Shown here in pieces: positions 25,496-37,689 of a DNA stretch of 64,000 nt. The position numbers and the translations under genes were made by a program. How positions within the stretch are numbered: the first letter of the stretch is position 1; every line of letters begins with the position of its first letter. The DNA is from Brachyhypopomus gauderio (Eukaryota; Chordata; Actinopteri; Gymnotiformes; Hypopomidae). The stretch lies in NCBI RefSeq assembly GCF_052324685.1, contig NC_135222.1, positions 10,729,373 to 10,793,372 of the forward strand. The letters run 5' to 3'. Below the pieces are notes generated by a model. It was not told the origin of the DNA, ran no database searches, and was given only the letters and a program-made list of their open reading frames with translations.

Positions 25496-25691
25496 AAAGC
25501 TGTGTTCATTGTGCACAAGCGCACAGCCTCCCGTAAATTCCATAAAGCTGTGTTCATTCTGCACAAGCACACAGCCTCCCGTAAACTCTGTAAAGCTGCG
25601 TTCATTCTGCACAAGCACACAATCTCCCGTAAACTCTGTAAAGCTGTGTTCATTCTGCACAAGCACACAATCAGCCTCCTGTAAACTCTGG
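25496..25691. repeat. 48-bp minisatellite, four copies
   Basis: Units begin aaagctg at 25,496, 25,544, 25,592 and 25,640; the last carries a 4-bp insertion. The core words are tgttcattctgcacaagcac and cctcccgtaaactctg. Because 48 is a multiple of three, several frames stay open on both strands, including a minus-strand frame of 179 codons (25,373-25,912) with a 16-residue repeat. No domain, start context or splice sites support a gene, so only the repeat is called. Confidence 0.9.
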
Positions 25692-25912
25692 TATTCTCTG
25701 CCAGGAATCAGCATGATCAGTCTTCCTGGAACTGTGCCTTTTATGTTGTTGTGAAACGGCCCATCCATACAGCAATAAATTGCATGAACTTGCCATAGGC
25801 ATGAAATAAATTCATCAGCTGTGCACAATGAATGACAGGTATGAAACACCAGAGGTTTCTGGATTAATTGCTGAGTGTGTTTATATGAAGGTAAGAAAGT
25901 AATGCAAAGCAT

Positions 25913-26867
25913 TGATTTACACTATATTTTGACTCGCTTTCACTGTCATATGATATATTGTTCATAGTCATTGTATTCAGGAAGAATCATTTGCTTTCTA
26001 TAGTGTTAGTAATGATTAAATTCCTGTACTGACTGCATTCAGCATCTGGGTGGTCATTAAATTACACAACCAGTTTCGATAACTACATGGGTGCATAAAA
26101 AGTGCATTAAAGTGTTCTTTATTTGTTATCATCTTTCATCCCACTTATCACAATGTCTACAATGTGGTTGTGGTGTTCTGGGTTTTTCATTAATCGTGAA
26201 TATGATTTGGAATGAATGAACTGATTCCTAAAGGTGTTTGTTGAGCCTGTTTCACTGATGTAATTCTTGCAACATTTCCAAACCTCATGATTGGTGATAA
26301 ATGGCTTTAGTCTGGGTTATAATACATGTACAGAGTGTTCTATTTTTGGGTAGTAAAAACTGCTACAGGGTTCAACAAAATTTGACATTTAATGATAGAA
26401 AAAGTCAAAGGCACAGGCAAATAGAAAGAAGTCCTGCACATCACATAAGCAAATCCAAGAAGAGACAGGCCTGTAACTGTATAACACGCTGTTCTGGTGA
26501 ACCAACGCCTAAACAGCTGGGGGAAATGGGAAATGAAAAGGCTGATTGCAAGCTGTATTGACAGTCTGAGGCACAGACAAGCATTGCTGGCCTAAACACT
26601 AAACGAACCGGTTAAAGAGATTGAATGTCTCTCGGAGAGTCGCTCATGGTCTGCAGGGCCGACACCACAGACTGAGCTATCATCTGTGTGTACAGACATG
26701 ACTCGCCGAAGGATGTGAAGGGGCAGAATGTGAGGAGGGGAAACGGAGCAGAGATGCATGCAGCCTCCAGGCAGACATCTTTATCATGCAGCATATCACA
26801 GGATAATGCAACCTCTTCTAAACTTATATGGTGCCATTCTCTTTTTTAGAACATTGAACAAGTAAAA
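25913..26867. other. Non-coding stretch, nothing assigned
   Basis: No tandem repeat, element end or supported coding exon was seen. Confidence 0.3.
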
Positions 26868-28197
26868 TGGCGCATTTCCACTAGGGCCTTCTTGGCGCGG
26901 TACGGTTCGATACGGATCGATTCGCAACGGAACGGTACGGTCGCGTTGTGTTTCCATTACAATGGTGGACCACCACAATGTGGGTGGAGTCGCTGTTGGC
27001 GTGCGGGTTGTAGTGTCGTGACATCATTTGTATGCGACCACAACACCGGTCGATGCCCCTTAACACATACTATTATTGTATCTTATTTATCTTTATCTTC
27101 ATTATTGTATGTGGTTGCTCTAATTATTGGTAATAATTTGGTATTACTCAAACAGGCTGAACACACCCTGCATAAAAAGCATCAGTCATACAATCAAATG
27201 AAATCAAACTTTATTATGAAATATAGATATTTAAAGTACAAAATATGTAAAAAGTGCAAAAAGAAAATTACCAAAAAATAACGTATAGCTTTATATGAAA
27301 TAAATATTTATTGTATTACAAGCAACATTTTGTGTGCTTTTACTGGCGTCTGTCTCGCATGGTGTTCACAAGTTTGCCAAGCACCCCGAGGAAAGCCCGG
27401 TTGAAGGAAACATTTTCCAAAGAGGCGCTCGCCTCGTCAGTGGAAGGGGAACCTTGAACGTAAAAAATAAATATTAAACACAAGCATTCCCGTGAAAGCA
27501 ACAACAATATAGCGTAACTGCACAAAATGAGTAGCACGTCATCGCTGCTCATGCTTTGTTTATGGCTACAGCTAACTAGCAACTAGCAAGGCTAAGAGCT
27601 AGCTATTGTACAGTAGTGACTGTGGTGGTAACATTAACTACAAACACAGCTCTAAATTCCTGCGTTTACAATAGATGCGTTCATATTACGTTCATATTAC
27701 ATCTTTTACGAGCCTAGTAAAACTGTGAAATCACAATACACTCACCATTCTCCGTGGCCTCCAGCACCGACATTGTCGTGTCCAGCACGTTTTCTCTTCC
27801 GTTACTGGCTGGCCGGTGACCGTATATGGCATCCATTTGCTGGAACCATTTCCAGTCTTTGCGGTTTGCTCCGCTGCATCCGTTATGGTCCTTCACCGCC
27901 CGGTAATCGCTTTTGGGTTTTAAAAATGGCTGAGGAGTCGATAGCGGAGGAGTCGCTCTCCTGTGACGCTCTACTGTGACGCAACCTGTGACGACACTCC
28001 CTGGCCAATCAGTGTCATGCTGTTCCTCCACGTCACAGAACTGTACCGCTTTGGAACGGTTAGAACCTCGAGCGAGTAGGTACGAAAAAAGTACCTGAAA
28101 GTACCGGCAAACTGGTACCTGGTACTAATGGAAACACTCACAAACCGTCGCGAATCGAACCATACTGCGCCAAGCAGGCCCTAGTGGAAATGCGCCA
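26868..28197 (-). mobile_element. Harbinger-type element with long inverted ends, MYB-like gene only
   Basis: The left end tggcgcatttccactagggc and the right end gccctagtggaaatgcgcca are inverse copies. Similarity continues about 50 bp inward (cttggcgc, then ggtacggttcga versus gtatggttcgat). AAA lies on both sides, which could be a 3-bp target duplication. The interior holds a two-exon minus-strand gene resembling the MYB/SANT-like accessory protein of PIF/Harbinger transposons. No DDE transposase frame is present, so the 1,330-bp copy depends on an enzyme supplied elsewhere. Confidence 0.72.
27340..28031 (-). pseudogene. Harbinger MYB/SANT-like accessory gene, N-terminally deleted
   Basis: Exon 1 (27,746 to about 28,031) encodes YRAVKDHNGCSGANRKDWKW, then FQQMDAIYGHRPASNG. 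This is the second half of the SANT-like DNA-binding domain seen in Harbinger partner proteins, which help the transposase bind element ends and enter the nucleus. It ends at a GTGAGT donor. Exon 2 (27,340-27,452) joins in phase 1 and encodes SPSTDEASASLENVSFNRAF and the C-terminus, then a stop. The first helices of the SANT domain are missing and upstream sequence does not look like them, so the protein is truncated by the deletion that made this element non-autonomous. The apparent start is a GTG, not a genuine initiator. Confidence 0.7.
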
Positions 28198-31100
28198 AAA
28201 GTGAACACTATTTATACACCGGTACAAACAAGTGTGTGTGATTTGTACATATAGGCCTATACGTACTACATTGGTAAGATTTGGAAAAGGCCTAGGCCTA
28301 CATCGAATACCGAAATCATTGTAAGTCAAACAATAAATTATACACTGACTACTGGTATGTAATTTTTAAAGCACAGAATACTCAAAATGTCACTCAACTA
28401 CCTATCACAGCTTAAATAAATGTTTCCAAGTGAGTGACAACACAATCACAGGCACATTTTCAGTTCCCATAAACCATTCTGGTAAGTGTGAGAAGCAATC
28501 CTAATAATGTCGCAGATGTTTGGGAAGAATTCCTGAGACGACAACAGTGCCACTCCTCCAGCTGGAAGTCTTCACCCTATCTGAACTTGTCCAGGAGCCA
28601 GTAGATAAGCTCTACCCTGGAGCTGCTGGCGGAGTGGAGTCCTGCTTTGTGAGTGGGAGTGATAGAGGTTAGATACCTCTGCCCTCTGACCAACTCCACT
28701 GGAGTGGTGTTTGATGTCTTGATCTTGCAACTCAGTAAAACGGCTGGTGCATCCACTCCTCTGAAGTAAAGAGTGCCATGATCCCCCATAACATCCCTCT
28801 GTTACTACAAAATCGTCTGCAGCAGTAAAGTGTCTGTACAATTTTAGTTTCATCCCACAAAGTTTCACATTAATTCCCACAATATTTGGAAATTTGGGTT
28901 TTCGAGGAGCTACGGTTTGAAAGAACAGAAACAAATCTAGTTTTTGTGTACTGGTAGCAGAAAGTGTGACTCATGGAGATGGTGAAATTTCTTCAATGTC
29001 TTGAAGAAATACAAAATTTCAAAATGATTTCTCAGAGAGAAACATTTGTGTTGTGGCAAACATTAATATTAGTTTTATAAAATAATTATATGAGTTATGA
29101 TTGAAGCATTATATGATTTTTAAAAGTGTCATTTGAATGCTGTGTATTTCTAATAGTTAAAGTGACCCAGTGACTGTTTTGGAAAGTTATATCTGCTAAG
29201 ATAATTCAGAAAGATTTCAATCCAGGCTGTTACAGAAGCATTTCAATATTAACAACACAGTTGATAGTTTGAGTGTAGCTCTCATATCAGAGTACATTTA
29301 ACAAGCTGGTTGTCTTTTATAAGTTGAGATGAAATGTTGTGGCTGCTGATTCTTGGTTGCCTGCAGGGGATTACTGTGTTTTCAGCTACTGGAGAAACAG
29401 CCAATAGAAAACTTAATCCACTCCCCGCTGGGCATGGGGGTGGGGGTGGGGGCGTCGGCATCAGGGGGAGGGGCGGGGCTGTTGAGCAGACCTCTGAGAA
29501 AGAAGTAGAGAAAAGAGGAAAGTGCTAAAGAGAGAATGCATACTGATAAAAAAGATGGAAAGAAAGGAGAGATGGAAAGAGGAGGTGATTGCACACTAAG
29601 GCATTCCTTTACATATTCATCTTTTGGTGCCCTTAATTCTCTATCTTTCCTCCTCAAGCCATTTTATTCAAGAACCAGAGGCTTAGATTTCATCAGATTT
29701 CAGTTGAAAAGTAGAAAAAAAACCTGAGTATTTAATAAAATACAAGAGAAAAACCATTCAGATCTTGCATCAGCAATTACCTGACATCCACCATGAAATT
29801 TTATAACATAATTGATATTAACTAAGATGCAGACTACATGACTTAAGGCAAATTTGGAAAGATAAATGAACAGTTGGGAGCTGTTAGGATTTCCAGCCTG
29901 ATGGCTTGTACATAAAAATGTATAGTCTGTGCATAGAAAAGGGAGCAGCTAAGGACTTGGCAGGTCTCTGGAGAGGTGTAACTGCTTGAGGTTAAAACTG
30001 TGAAAAAGGAAAAGCTGTCATTTCCACTACTGTTACGTGGCATCTTGACAGTACAACATGTCTAAGACATTTAGTTTTAAAAACAAAATGTTGAAGTTCC
30101 TCGCTTTTTATAAACTACAACAACAAAACACAGCGTGAATTTAAGTTTTGTTTGTGTGGGATTTTTTTCTCTCGAGTTGTTACACGGGTTTTGTTCCTTT
30201 TCTGTCTTTGGATTGAGAATGTATTCTCTGAATGCTTTTTGTGTGCAGTCAGCCAGAGTGTGCTTTATGTGCATGTAAACTTCATCGCCTACTCAGAAAC
30301 ACCTCTGTTATTGTGTTTTTATCTCTTTTATTTCCTATTTTTCTCTTGATCTCAGAAAGAAACATCTACATGTGGAAAGACTACAGAATCTTTTAAAAGC
30401 ATCTCTCTTTGACGCAGATTTCTTAATTAACTGAAAATAAAAAAATAAATCAAATCTGAGGCCAGAGCCCTTGGGAGAGCCTGGCTTCACCATCCTTGCA
30501 GCTACTGCCACTGAGGCCAATTTACAGGCATTCATTTTCTACGATATGTCAGGCAGGGGTGGGGGCACAGTGAGGTGGAGGTGGGGGTGGGGTTGAGGGT
30601 TGTGTAAGGGAGTGAAGAAAAAAACCAAGAAAGTAAGTCCAAATGGGCCCCTAGGGTATTGAAGAGACCACAGACCCCCGGAGCCATAGCAGTGACCAAG
30701 GTTCTCAACACACACGATTTCTCATGTTTCTCAAGTCAACAAAGTTATTGTTGCTCTCAAAATAACACAATTTTGTTTTAGTGCTGCAAACTCACCCAGT
30801 ACACAGATGCCAATAATGCCTCCAGACATTGTCCTAACTCAGGATTTCCTAGACCTCCACAGTTGGGACCTGGTTTGCCTAAAAGTCTCAGAGGACTATG
30901 GCCATACATGCCACCATTCTGTTTCAAATGACACATGTTTAACTATATCTGGTTCAGCAAAGTAGACCAGAAATAGAATGAAGAAGCTCAGATCTTTCCA
31001 AATAAATCTATAGCACTAAGGACTCCTGTATAGCAGTAAGTATAGTGGTTCAGTGGGTGCCAGAGAGGACTTTTGTTTCTCGTTCCAAAACATCTGTGTC

Positions 31101-31705
31101 TCCATGAACTACACCCCCTCCATCCCCGACACCCCCACAAAACTACACAAGCAGTACTTCATAATCCTGCACACACCCCACGAACAATGCTAGTCATTAG
31201 GCATGCTGTATCAATAATGTGATATTTAACTGGCCCAGTCAAGAGATAGATGATTGATTGGGTCATGGTGTCCACCTTGGTTTCACCCCAGAAATCGTTT
31301 ATGTAGCACATCAATCCACTTATTGCAGGTTTTTCTTTATTTTGTAAGGAATGGAATTGGGATCCTCTGCCCCAGTTAGGTGATAATAGCTGCCGAACAC
31401 AGTAATTCTCTGCTTAGGACAATGTGGAAATGGTTTATGCAGTTTTGTTGAAGGCAATCATGTGGAAATGGATTACGCACCCATCGCTTCTTTTTTTTAT
31501 TGTATTTCTGTGGTTATTGCACTGCGTGTTTTGCTTTTAGATTTAGACTCTGCACCTCCTTGAGTTCTACTGATAGGCCCTTTTATGCATAAATCATTAC
31601 CCATTCATTCAATTTGGCTGGCGAATTTAACATGGTAAAAAGCTCCAATACTGTCATTTCCGAGCTTTAAAAGGCCCCAAAGCTTTGCAGAATAATAATT
31701 GTGTA

Positions 31706-31771
<66 letters not shown>

Positions 31772-32362
31772 TGAATGTATATGTACTGCTTTTTTGCTCT
31801 TCATGTTTTTTAAGCTTTACCTTTCAGAGGCACTCACAATTAAAAAGGGCATTGAATTATCTGCCCACCATTGACTATAATGTTGTGAAGTCATAATAAA
31901 ATTATAATAAAAATTATAAAATTATAATTTGATGATTTTTATAATTTGGCAGTTTTAAGGTGCAGTATATGCTGAAAAAGTTGGGGAAACAGAGATACAA
32001 ATATGCAAACATGTGAATGTTGGGGCTTGTTAATACTACAGGACCTGTGGCTGTTCTAATGGCATGTTGCAGTAAGAGAAGGTGCCAGATTATTCTAGAA
32101 TGACTAGTCTAAATACATTCAAGAACAAAGCTGTTTTGTATTAGAGAAAAAGAATATTTGAATAAACCATGATCTGGGAAAAGCAGTAGGGTTGGTGTTA
32201 TTTTGCATCCGCAGTTGGAAATAAGGCCAAAAGGCTTCCATATGAACTTACTATTAAAGGAAAATCACATTAAGTATATTGTTAATCAAAAAGAAATGAC
32301 ATATAAAACTAAACACTCTTTATCTACAATGCCATCCACAATGCAAAGTGCTTTGCTTTTCT
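28198..32362. other. Non-coding stretch with G-rich patches
   Basis: No supported gene. A minus-strand frame of 120 codons (28,572-28,934) has no recognised domain. Guanine-rich runs at about 29,437-29,476 (gggggtgggggtggggg and more) and 30,555-30,600 could fold as quadruplexes. A TG microsatellite occupies 31,711-31,764. Confidence 0.35.
31711..31764. repeat. (TG)n microsatellite
   Basis: TG run of about 54 bp flanked by TATG units. Confidence 0.95.
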
Positions 32363-32603
32363 GATAGGGTTAGAGTTAGGCTTAGGGTTGGGACTTGGCA
32401 TAGTATTAAGGTTAGGACTACAATTGGAGTTAGGGCTAGGGCTAGGGTTAGGGATGGATTAAGGGTTAGAGTTGGGGTTAAGGCTAGGTGTTAAGGTTAA
32501 GGTTGGGGTTATGGACTGGGTAAGGGCTATGGTTGGGGTTAGGGTTAGGGTTGGGGTTAGGGTTAGGATTAGTTTGGGGGTTAGGTTTAGGGTTAGGGCT
32601 GAT
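32363..32603 (+). repeat. Degenerate telomere-like (TTAGGG-type) tract
   Basis: About 240 bp of irregular gggttagggttagg, ggggttaggg, aaggttagg and ggctaggg words, all in the G-rich orientation on the plus strand. TTAGGG is the vertebrate telomere repeat. This tract is heavily diverged and interstitial. It ends about 60 bp before the start of recognisable LINE sequence. Confidence 0.8.
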
Positions 32604-32659
32604 GAAACAATTCTGAACATTTGTGTTTTGTTTTCCTCTCCCTTTATTTTATATAGTTC

Positions 32660-35600
32660 TATATATTGTTCTATCTCCTGTGGGAGAGGTAGGACTAGGG
32701 GATTGGGTGCATTGTGGATACTACTTGTGGATAGCCTCGGCTACTGAGGCTGACTCATGGAACATGGAACGTAACCTCTCTGGGAAAGAGCCTGAGCTGG
32801 TGTACGAGGCTGAGAGATACCAACTAGATATAGTTGGGCTCACCTCAACACAGAGTTTGGGTTATGGAACCAATTCTCTTGAGAGAGGCTGGACTGTATT
32901 CTTTTCTGGACTTGCCCAGGGTGAAAGGCAGAGGGCAGGAGTGGGCTTACTTATAGCTCCCCGGCTTGCAGCCTGTGTGTTAGAGTTTTCCCTGGTAGAC
33001 AAGAGGGTTGCTTCCCTGTGCCTTTGAGTTGGGGAATGGGCTCTAACTGTTGTTTGTGCTTATGCACCAAATGGCAGTTCAGAGTACCTGGCCTTCTTGA
33101 AGTCTTTTTCTTCAATTGTTCTGTTAGGGGACTTCAATGCATACGTGGGCAATGACAGTAGGACCTGGAAGGGCGTGTTTGGGAGGAATGGCCTCTCCAA
33201 TCTGAATGAGCTGTCAACCGATCACCACCTAGTGGTGAGTTGGATCAGATGGCGGGCGAGGATGCTGGACAGACCTGGCAGACCCAAACGTATTGTGAGG
33301 ATTTGCTGGAAACGTCTGGCAGAGGAACCTGTCAGAAAGATCTTTAACCTCAACATCCAACAGAGCTTTGACCACATCCCGAGAGAGGCCGGAGACATTG
33401 AATCCAAGTGGGCTTTGTTCTGTGCCTCCATTATCAATGCGGCAGACCGGAGCTGTGGCCGCAAGGTTGTTGGTGCCTGTCATGGCAGCAATCCCCGGAC
33501 CCGGTGGTGGACACCTCAGGTAGGGGAGGCCTTCATGCTGAAGAAAGAGTCCTATCGGGCCTGGTTGGCTTGTGGGACTCTGGAGGCAGCAGACGGGTAC
33601 AGGAGGGCCAAGCGTATTGTGGCTTTGTCGCAGAGGCAAAAACTCGGTGTGGGAAGAGTTCGGTGAGACCATAGAAAGTGACTTTCAATGGGCTCTGAGA
33701 AGATTCTGACAAACCGTCAGGCAACTCAGGAGGGGAAAGCGATTCCCAACCAACACTGTATAGAGTGGGGCTGGGGATCTGCTGACCTCAACTGGGGATG
33801 TCATTAGGCGGAGGAATACTTCGAGGATCTTCTCAATCTCACTGTAACGGAGCTCTCGTCCGTTCCATGTTGCAAACGATTATAATGGACAGAACCATGA
33901 GACATTGAAACCCACAGGACTGCAGTTGGACCTTGTCAGAACGCTGAAAAAATAAACAACTGTGATTATCTGGCACTATTCAGGGTGGCCAACTGATAGT
34001 GTAGAATATTACAAAAATTTCCATGCATTTTTAACTGTTTATTGTGTGTTTTGAAAAGTCGTTCAACTTACCAGTATGTTCGCAGCCTTTGGCAGGTCAA
34101 AGGACCTGAGCCCAGGGGTTTGTGGGGTTTTGTGGTTGAGGTTGTGTTGCAGGTGGAGCATGCCATTTCGGATGTTTGAGCCGGGGGAGAGGACCTGCTT
34201 TTATGGTTCTGGTTCTAAAAAGGGGATTACAGCATGAATGCTTTATTATGAAATGTTTTATATTCACACTAAAATATTGCTTAAATAATAAAATGCTTGA
34301 TTTAAGATAAAATGGTCATTAGAACTGGTGCATTTTAAATCTTACCTGCGGGCGTGCCGGTCAGTGGTTGAGTCCAAGGGCTAATGTTTGTAAAGGGAGA
34401 ACTCTGTGATAAGAGGGAGAGCTGACTTGAAATGCAGATGAGTGAGGGCCTGGTTGATATGTGTTGATTGAGTTGATTAGTTTATGTTAACTTGTTTCTT
34501 TTTTTGTTTTTGTTTTTGTGCATTCTTTATTAATGTTTGGATTCTAAGGCACTCTTCACGGTGGACTGAATAAATGTGGTACAATGAAACTTCGGGTTCT
34601 GTTTTTTTCAGTTTTTTGCAAACGCCACTCGGCTATTCTGCAACACCCACCATCACGCCTTTCACAGAGGAAGCAGAACTAGAGGACTCGGATGGGGGCT
34701 TGCCCATCACTCAGGCTGAGGTGACCAGGGTAGTTGTGAAACTGTGAGTTCCTTAAGGCTCTGGATTTTGTGGGACTGTCCCGGCAGACACGTCTTTGCA
34801 ACATTGCATGTACATTGGGGGCAGTGCCTCTGGACTGGCAAACTGGGGTGTTGGTTCCCCTTTTTAAGAAAGGAAACCGGAGGGTGTGCTCCAACAATCG
34901 GGAGATCACACTCCTCAGCCTCCCCAGTAAGGTCTATGAAGGGGTTCTGGAGAAGAGAGTGCAGTCAATAGTCGAAACTCAGTTACAAGAGGAACAATGT
35001 GGGTTCCGTCCTGGTCATGGAACACTGGACCAGCTTTTTACCCATGTGAGGGTCCTAGAGGGTGCATGGGAGTTTGCTCAACAGTCCACATGTGCTTTGT
35101 GGATTTGGAGAAGGCATTCTGCTCTGGCAGTATAGGGTACAGGGCCCACTGCTATGGGCGATCCAGTCCATGTACAAATGGAGCAGTAGTTTGGTTCGCA
35201 TGGCCAGCAGTAAGTTAGACTGGTTCCAGGTGGCAGTTGGACTCCGCCAGGGCTGCCTTTTGTCACCGATTCTTTTCATAACTTTTATGGACAGAATTTC
35301 TCAGCATAGCCAAGTGGTGGAGGGGGTTCAGTTTGGTGGCCTCATAAAAAAAAAAAAAAAAAGTATCTCAGGTTCTTGTTCACAAGTGAGGGAAAGATGG
35401 AATGAGGGATTGACAGGCGGATCGGTGCTGTGGCTGCAGCATTGTGGCTGCGGCATTGCGGACGCTGTACAGGACCGTTGTGGTGAAGAGAGAGCTTCGA
35501 TTTACTGGTCAATCTACATTCTGACTCTTACCTATGGTCACAAGCTCTGGGTAGTAACCGAAAAAATGAGATCACAAATACAAGTGGCTAAAATGAGTTT

Positions 35601-35945
35601 TCTCTGCAGGGTGTCTGAGCTCTGCCTTAGAGATAAGGTACGGAGCACGGTCATCTGTGAGACGCTCGGAGTAGAGTCGCTGCTTCTCTACATAGAGGGC
35701 AGCCAGTTGAGGTGGTTTGGGCATCTGGTCGAGGCATCTGGTCCGGGCATGTCCAACTGGGAGGAGACCCTGGGGAAGACCCAGGACATGCTGGACAGGT
35801 TATATCTCTCGGCTGTAATGGGAATGCCTCAGTATCCACCCTGAAGAGCTAGAAGAGGTGGCTGGGGAAAGGGAAACCTGGGCCTCTTTGCATAGGCTAC
35901 TGCCTCCGTGACCTGGACCCAGATAAGCGAATGAGAATGGATGGA
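32660..35945 (+). mobile_element. Non-LTR retrotransposon (endonuclease + RT), decayed
   Basis: Fragments of one ORF2-type protein lie in order. The APE-like endonuclease has [40 protein letters not shown] and [13 protein letters not shown], with a deletion between GLSNLN and ELSTDHH. The linker follows ([29 protein letters not shown]). The reverse transcriptase has PLDWQTGVLVPLFKKGNRR, EEQCGFRPGHGTLDQLF and VGLRQGCLLSPILFITFMDR, and the C-terminal part has SQLRWFGHLV. The block holding the catalytic ADD motif is missing and replaced by a 16-A run (about 35,346-35,361). The 3' end gataagcgaatgagaatgga with ATGG units is typical of this fish LINE group. Clade assignment (I/Nimb-like or relatives) is uncertain. 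A solo LTR interrupts it at 33,843-34,645. Confidence 0.83.
33843..34645 (+). mobile_element. Solo LTR, 803 bp, inside the LINE
   Basis: The insert starts TGTAACGGAG and ends TTCTGCAACA, with an AATAAA at about 34,570 close to the 3' end. It is flanked by ctcac (33,838-33,842) and cccac (34,646-34,650), a 5-bp duplication with one change. Skipping the insert and one copy of the duplication puts the LINE text back in a single frame across the junction (LLNLT followed by ITPFTEEAELED), which is strong support for these boundaries. No internal retroviral genes remain. Confidence 0.8.
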
Positions 35946-37689
35946 TATGTTGATCCATTAAATATTGTAACTACTTTGCACATCGCTATTAATACTATTA
36001 TACAGTCAGGTAGGAAGGACTGAATGGTGCCTATAAGAGATGTAGTAAAAAACAGTCATTTTTTTCAAATAACATTTGAAACTTCTTAGGAGTGAAGATT
36101 CTTGCTAAGGCAACTGCAATTCTTTAGCAAATTAGAAAAACAACAGGGTCATGGTGAATGATATATGTTCCTTTAAAAGCAGTGCATCCATCCATAATAT
36201 GTGCTACTGATTCTATTTCCTGACTACTGTGCAGTAAAGGATACAGTCCATGCTGACACATACATGAATATCAACAGTAAACATAAGTGTATATGCAGTA
36301 TAATATCTGCACTCTACAGGATCTGCCTGTTTAAAATGTTTCCAAATTCTCTGGCCATCCACTTGTTATGCTGCAGAACAATTACCAAAGCCAAGTATTA
36401 GATCAAAGATACTGAAAAATAGTCCTGAAAATAAATACAAAAAATGTATACATAACATCAGGCTCCCAGTTAAAAAGTTTGTCAAGTATATGTTTTTCAC
36501 CTGCAGGTGGTAAGTTAAAAAAAGAAATAGGGTTGGAAAAATCTAACCATAACCCTAGATTATTTGGTAACTTGGTTGCTGAAAGGACTTTTATTTTATA
36601 TGTTATAAAATGGTCTCCAGCCAATTGCAACAAGCAAATTAGGGAAGCGACAAGTGGTCGCTGTTTCCAGAATTTATGATCCAAACAAATTTTACATTTC
36701 CTTTACTTTATTTGCTAATTTAGTTTGGATTAAAAATTCTGCTAATTTTCAATGGACAGGCTGAATATAAAAGTATTAATTTCCTAAGATAATAAAGCAA
36801 CCATGTTCAGGTATTCCCAGAAATAACAGTTGCCATTTTCTCCCGGGTCTATGTTTTCATCTTTAATTAAACCCACCCAGAGAATACAGCAAGAAAGATT
36901 TGATTTCATTGCCCCTGTGTGTAAGGTGGGTACTTCAGACAAAATGTACAATGATTGGATACAACATGAAAAATTTGTCATTATTTAAGAAAGCACAGCT
37001 ACTAGCCCAATTGGTCACAGTTTTATCTCCTCAGAAACATGGCCATCCCTAATCACACGCCAATTACTTCTCTTATAAAGGCACAGTATCCTCTCTCCCT
37101 GTGTGCGGTAAATAGGTTGTGAAAATTGTAATAAAATTGTTCATTATGTTTGATTTTCACTGATTACGGCTCCCTATTGGTGTTGCCAATTATGTGCCAA
37201 CTGTAACAAATGTGTTCGCGCAAGCACGTTTCAACACAACAATTATCTGGCAGGCTGTTTTCTACCTCTCCCACTTTAGTGAGGAGAATGAGGCATGAAA
37301 TGAATTTTGTAGACGTCCTGGAAGCCAGCTGTGTTTGGTATCATTACCTCACAGTGACGGTACCATGACTACAGAACTCATTTGTTTAAGGAAGTGCCAT
37401 TGAGTTGCCATTCACATTTTTAAAGTGAACACCATTAGTGTATATTTGTATATCTCAATTTGTATATCTCTGCTACGTACACTGCAGTTACTTACCTCAA
37501 ATTTTCATATATTAAATTGTACCAAATATTGTCACCAGGATCTAACTGATATGCATACCACCTGGCTCTTTGTTGACATATTGATTTATTACATCACAAT
37601 TTCTTTTTATTAATATCTCACACAAAAATAAGTAGTCCAAATTAAACAGGATTAATGATAATTATTTGTTTGTTTTCCCATTATGTCAG
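35946..37689. other. Non-coding stretch, possible conserved non-coding DNA
   Basis: No gene or repeat with clear ends. The part from about 37,020 to 37,400 is repeat-free, balanced in composition and rich in homeobox- and Sox-like words (caattatctg, taattacttct, attgttcatt). It might be a conserved element, but this cannot be shown from one sequence. Confidence 0.25.

Noticed and set aside
25373..25912. Minus-strand frame of 179 codons
   Set aside because: The length comes from a 48-bp repeat divisible by three. There is no domain, start context or splice evidence.
28572..28934. Minus-strand frame of 120 codons
   Set aside because: No recognised domain, no splice or promoter context, and an equally long overlapping frame in another phase. 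Left as unassigned.
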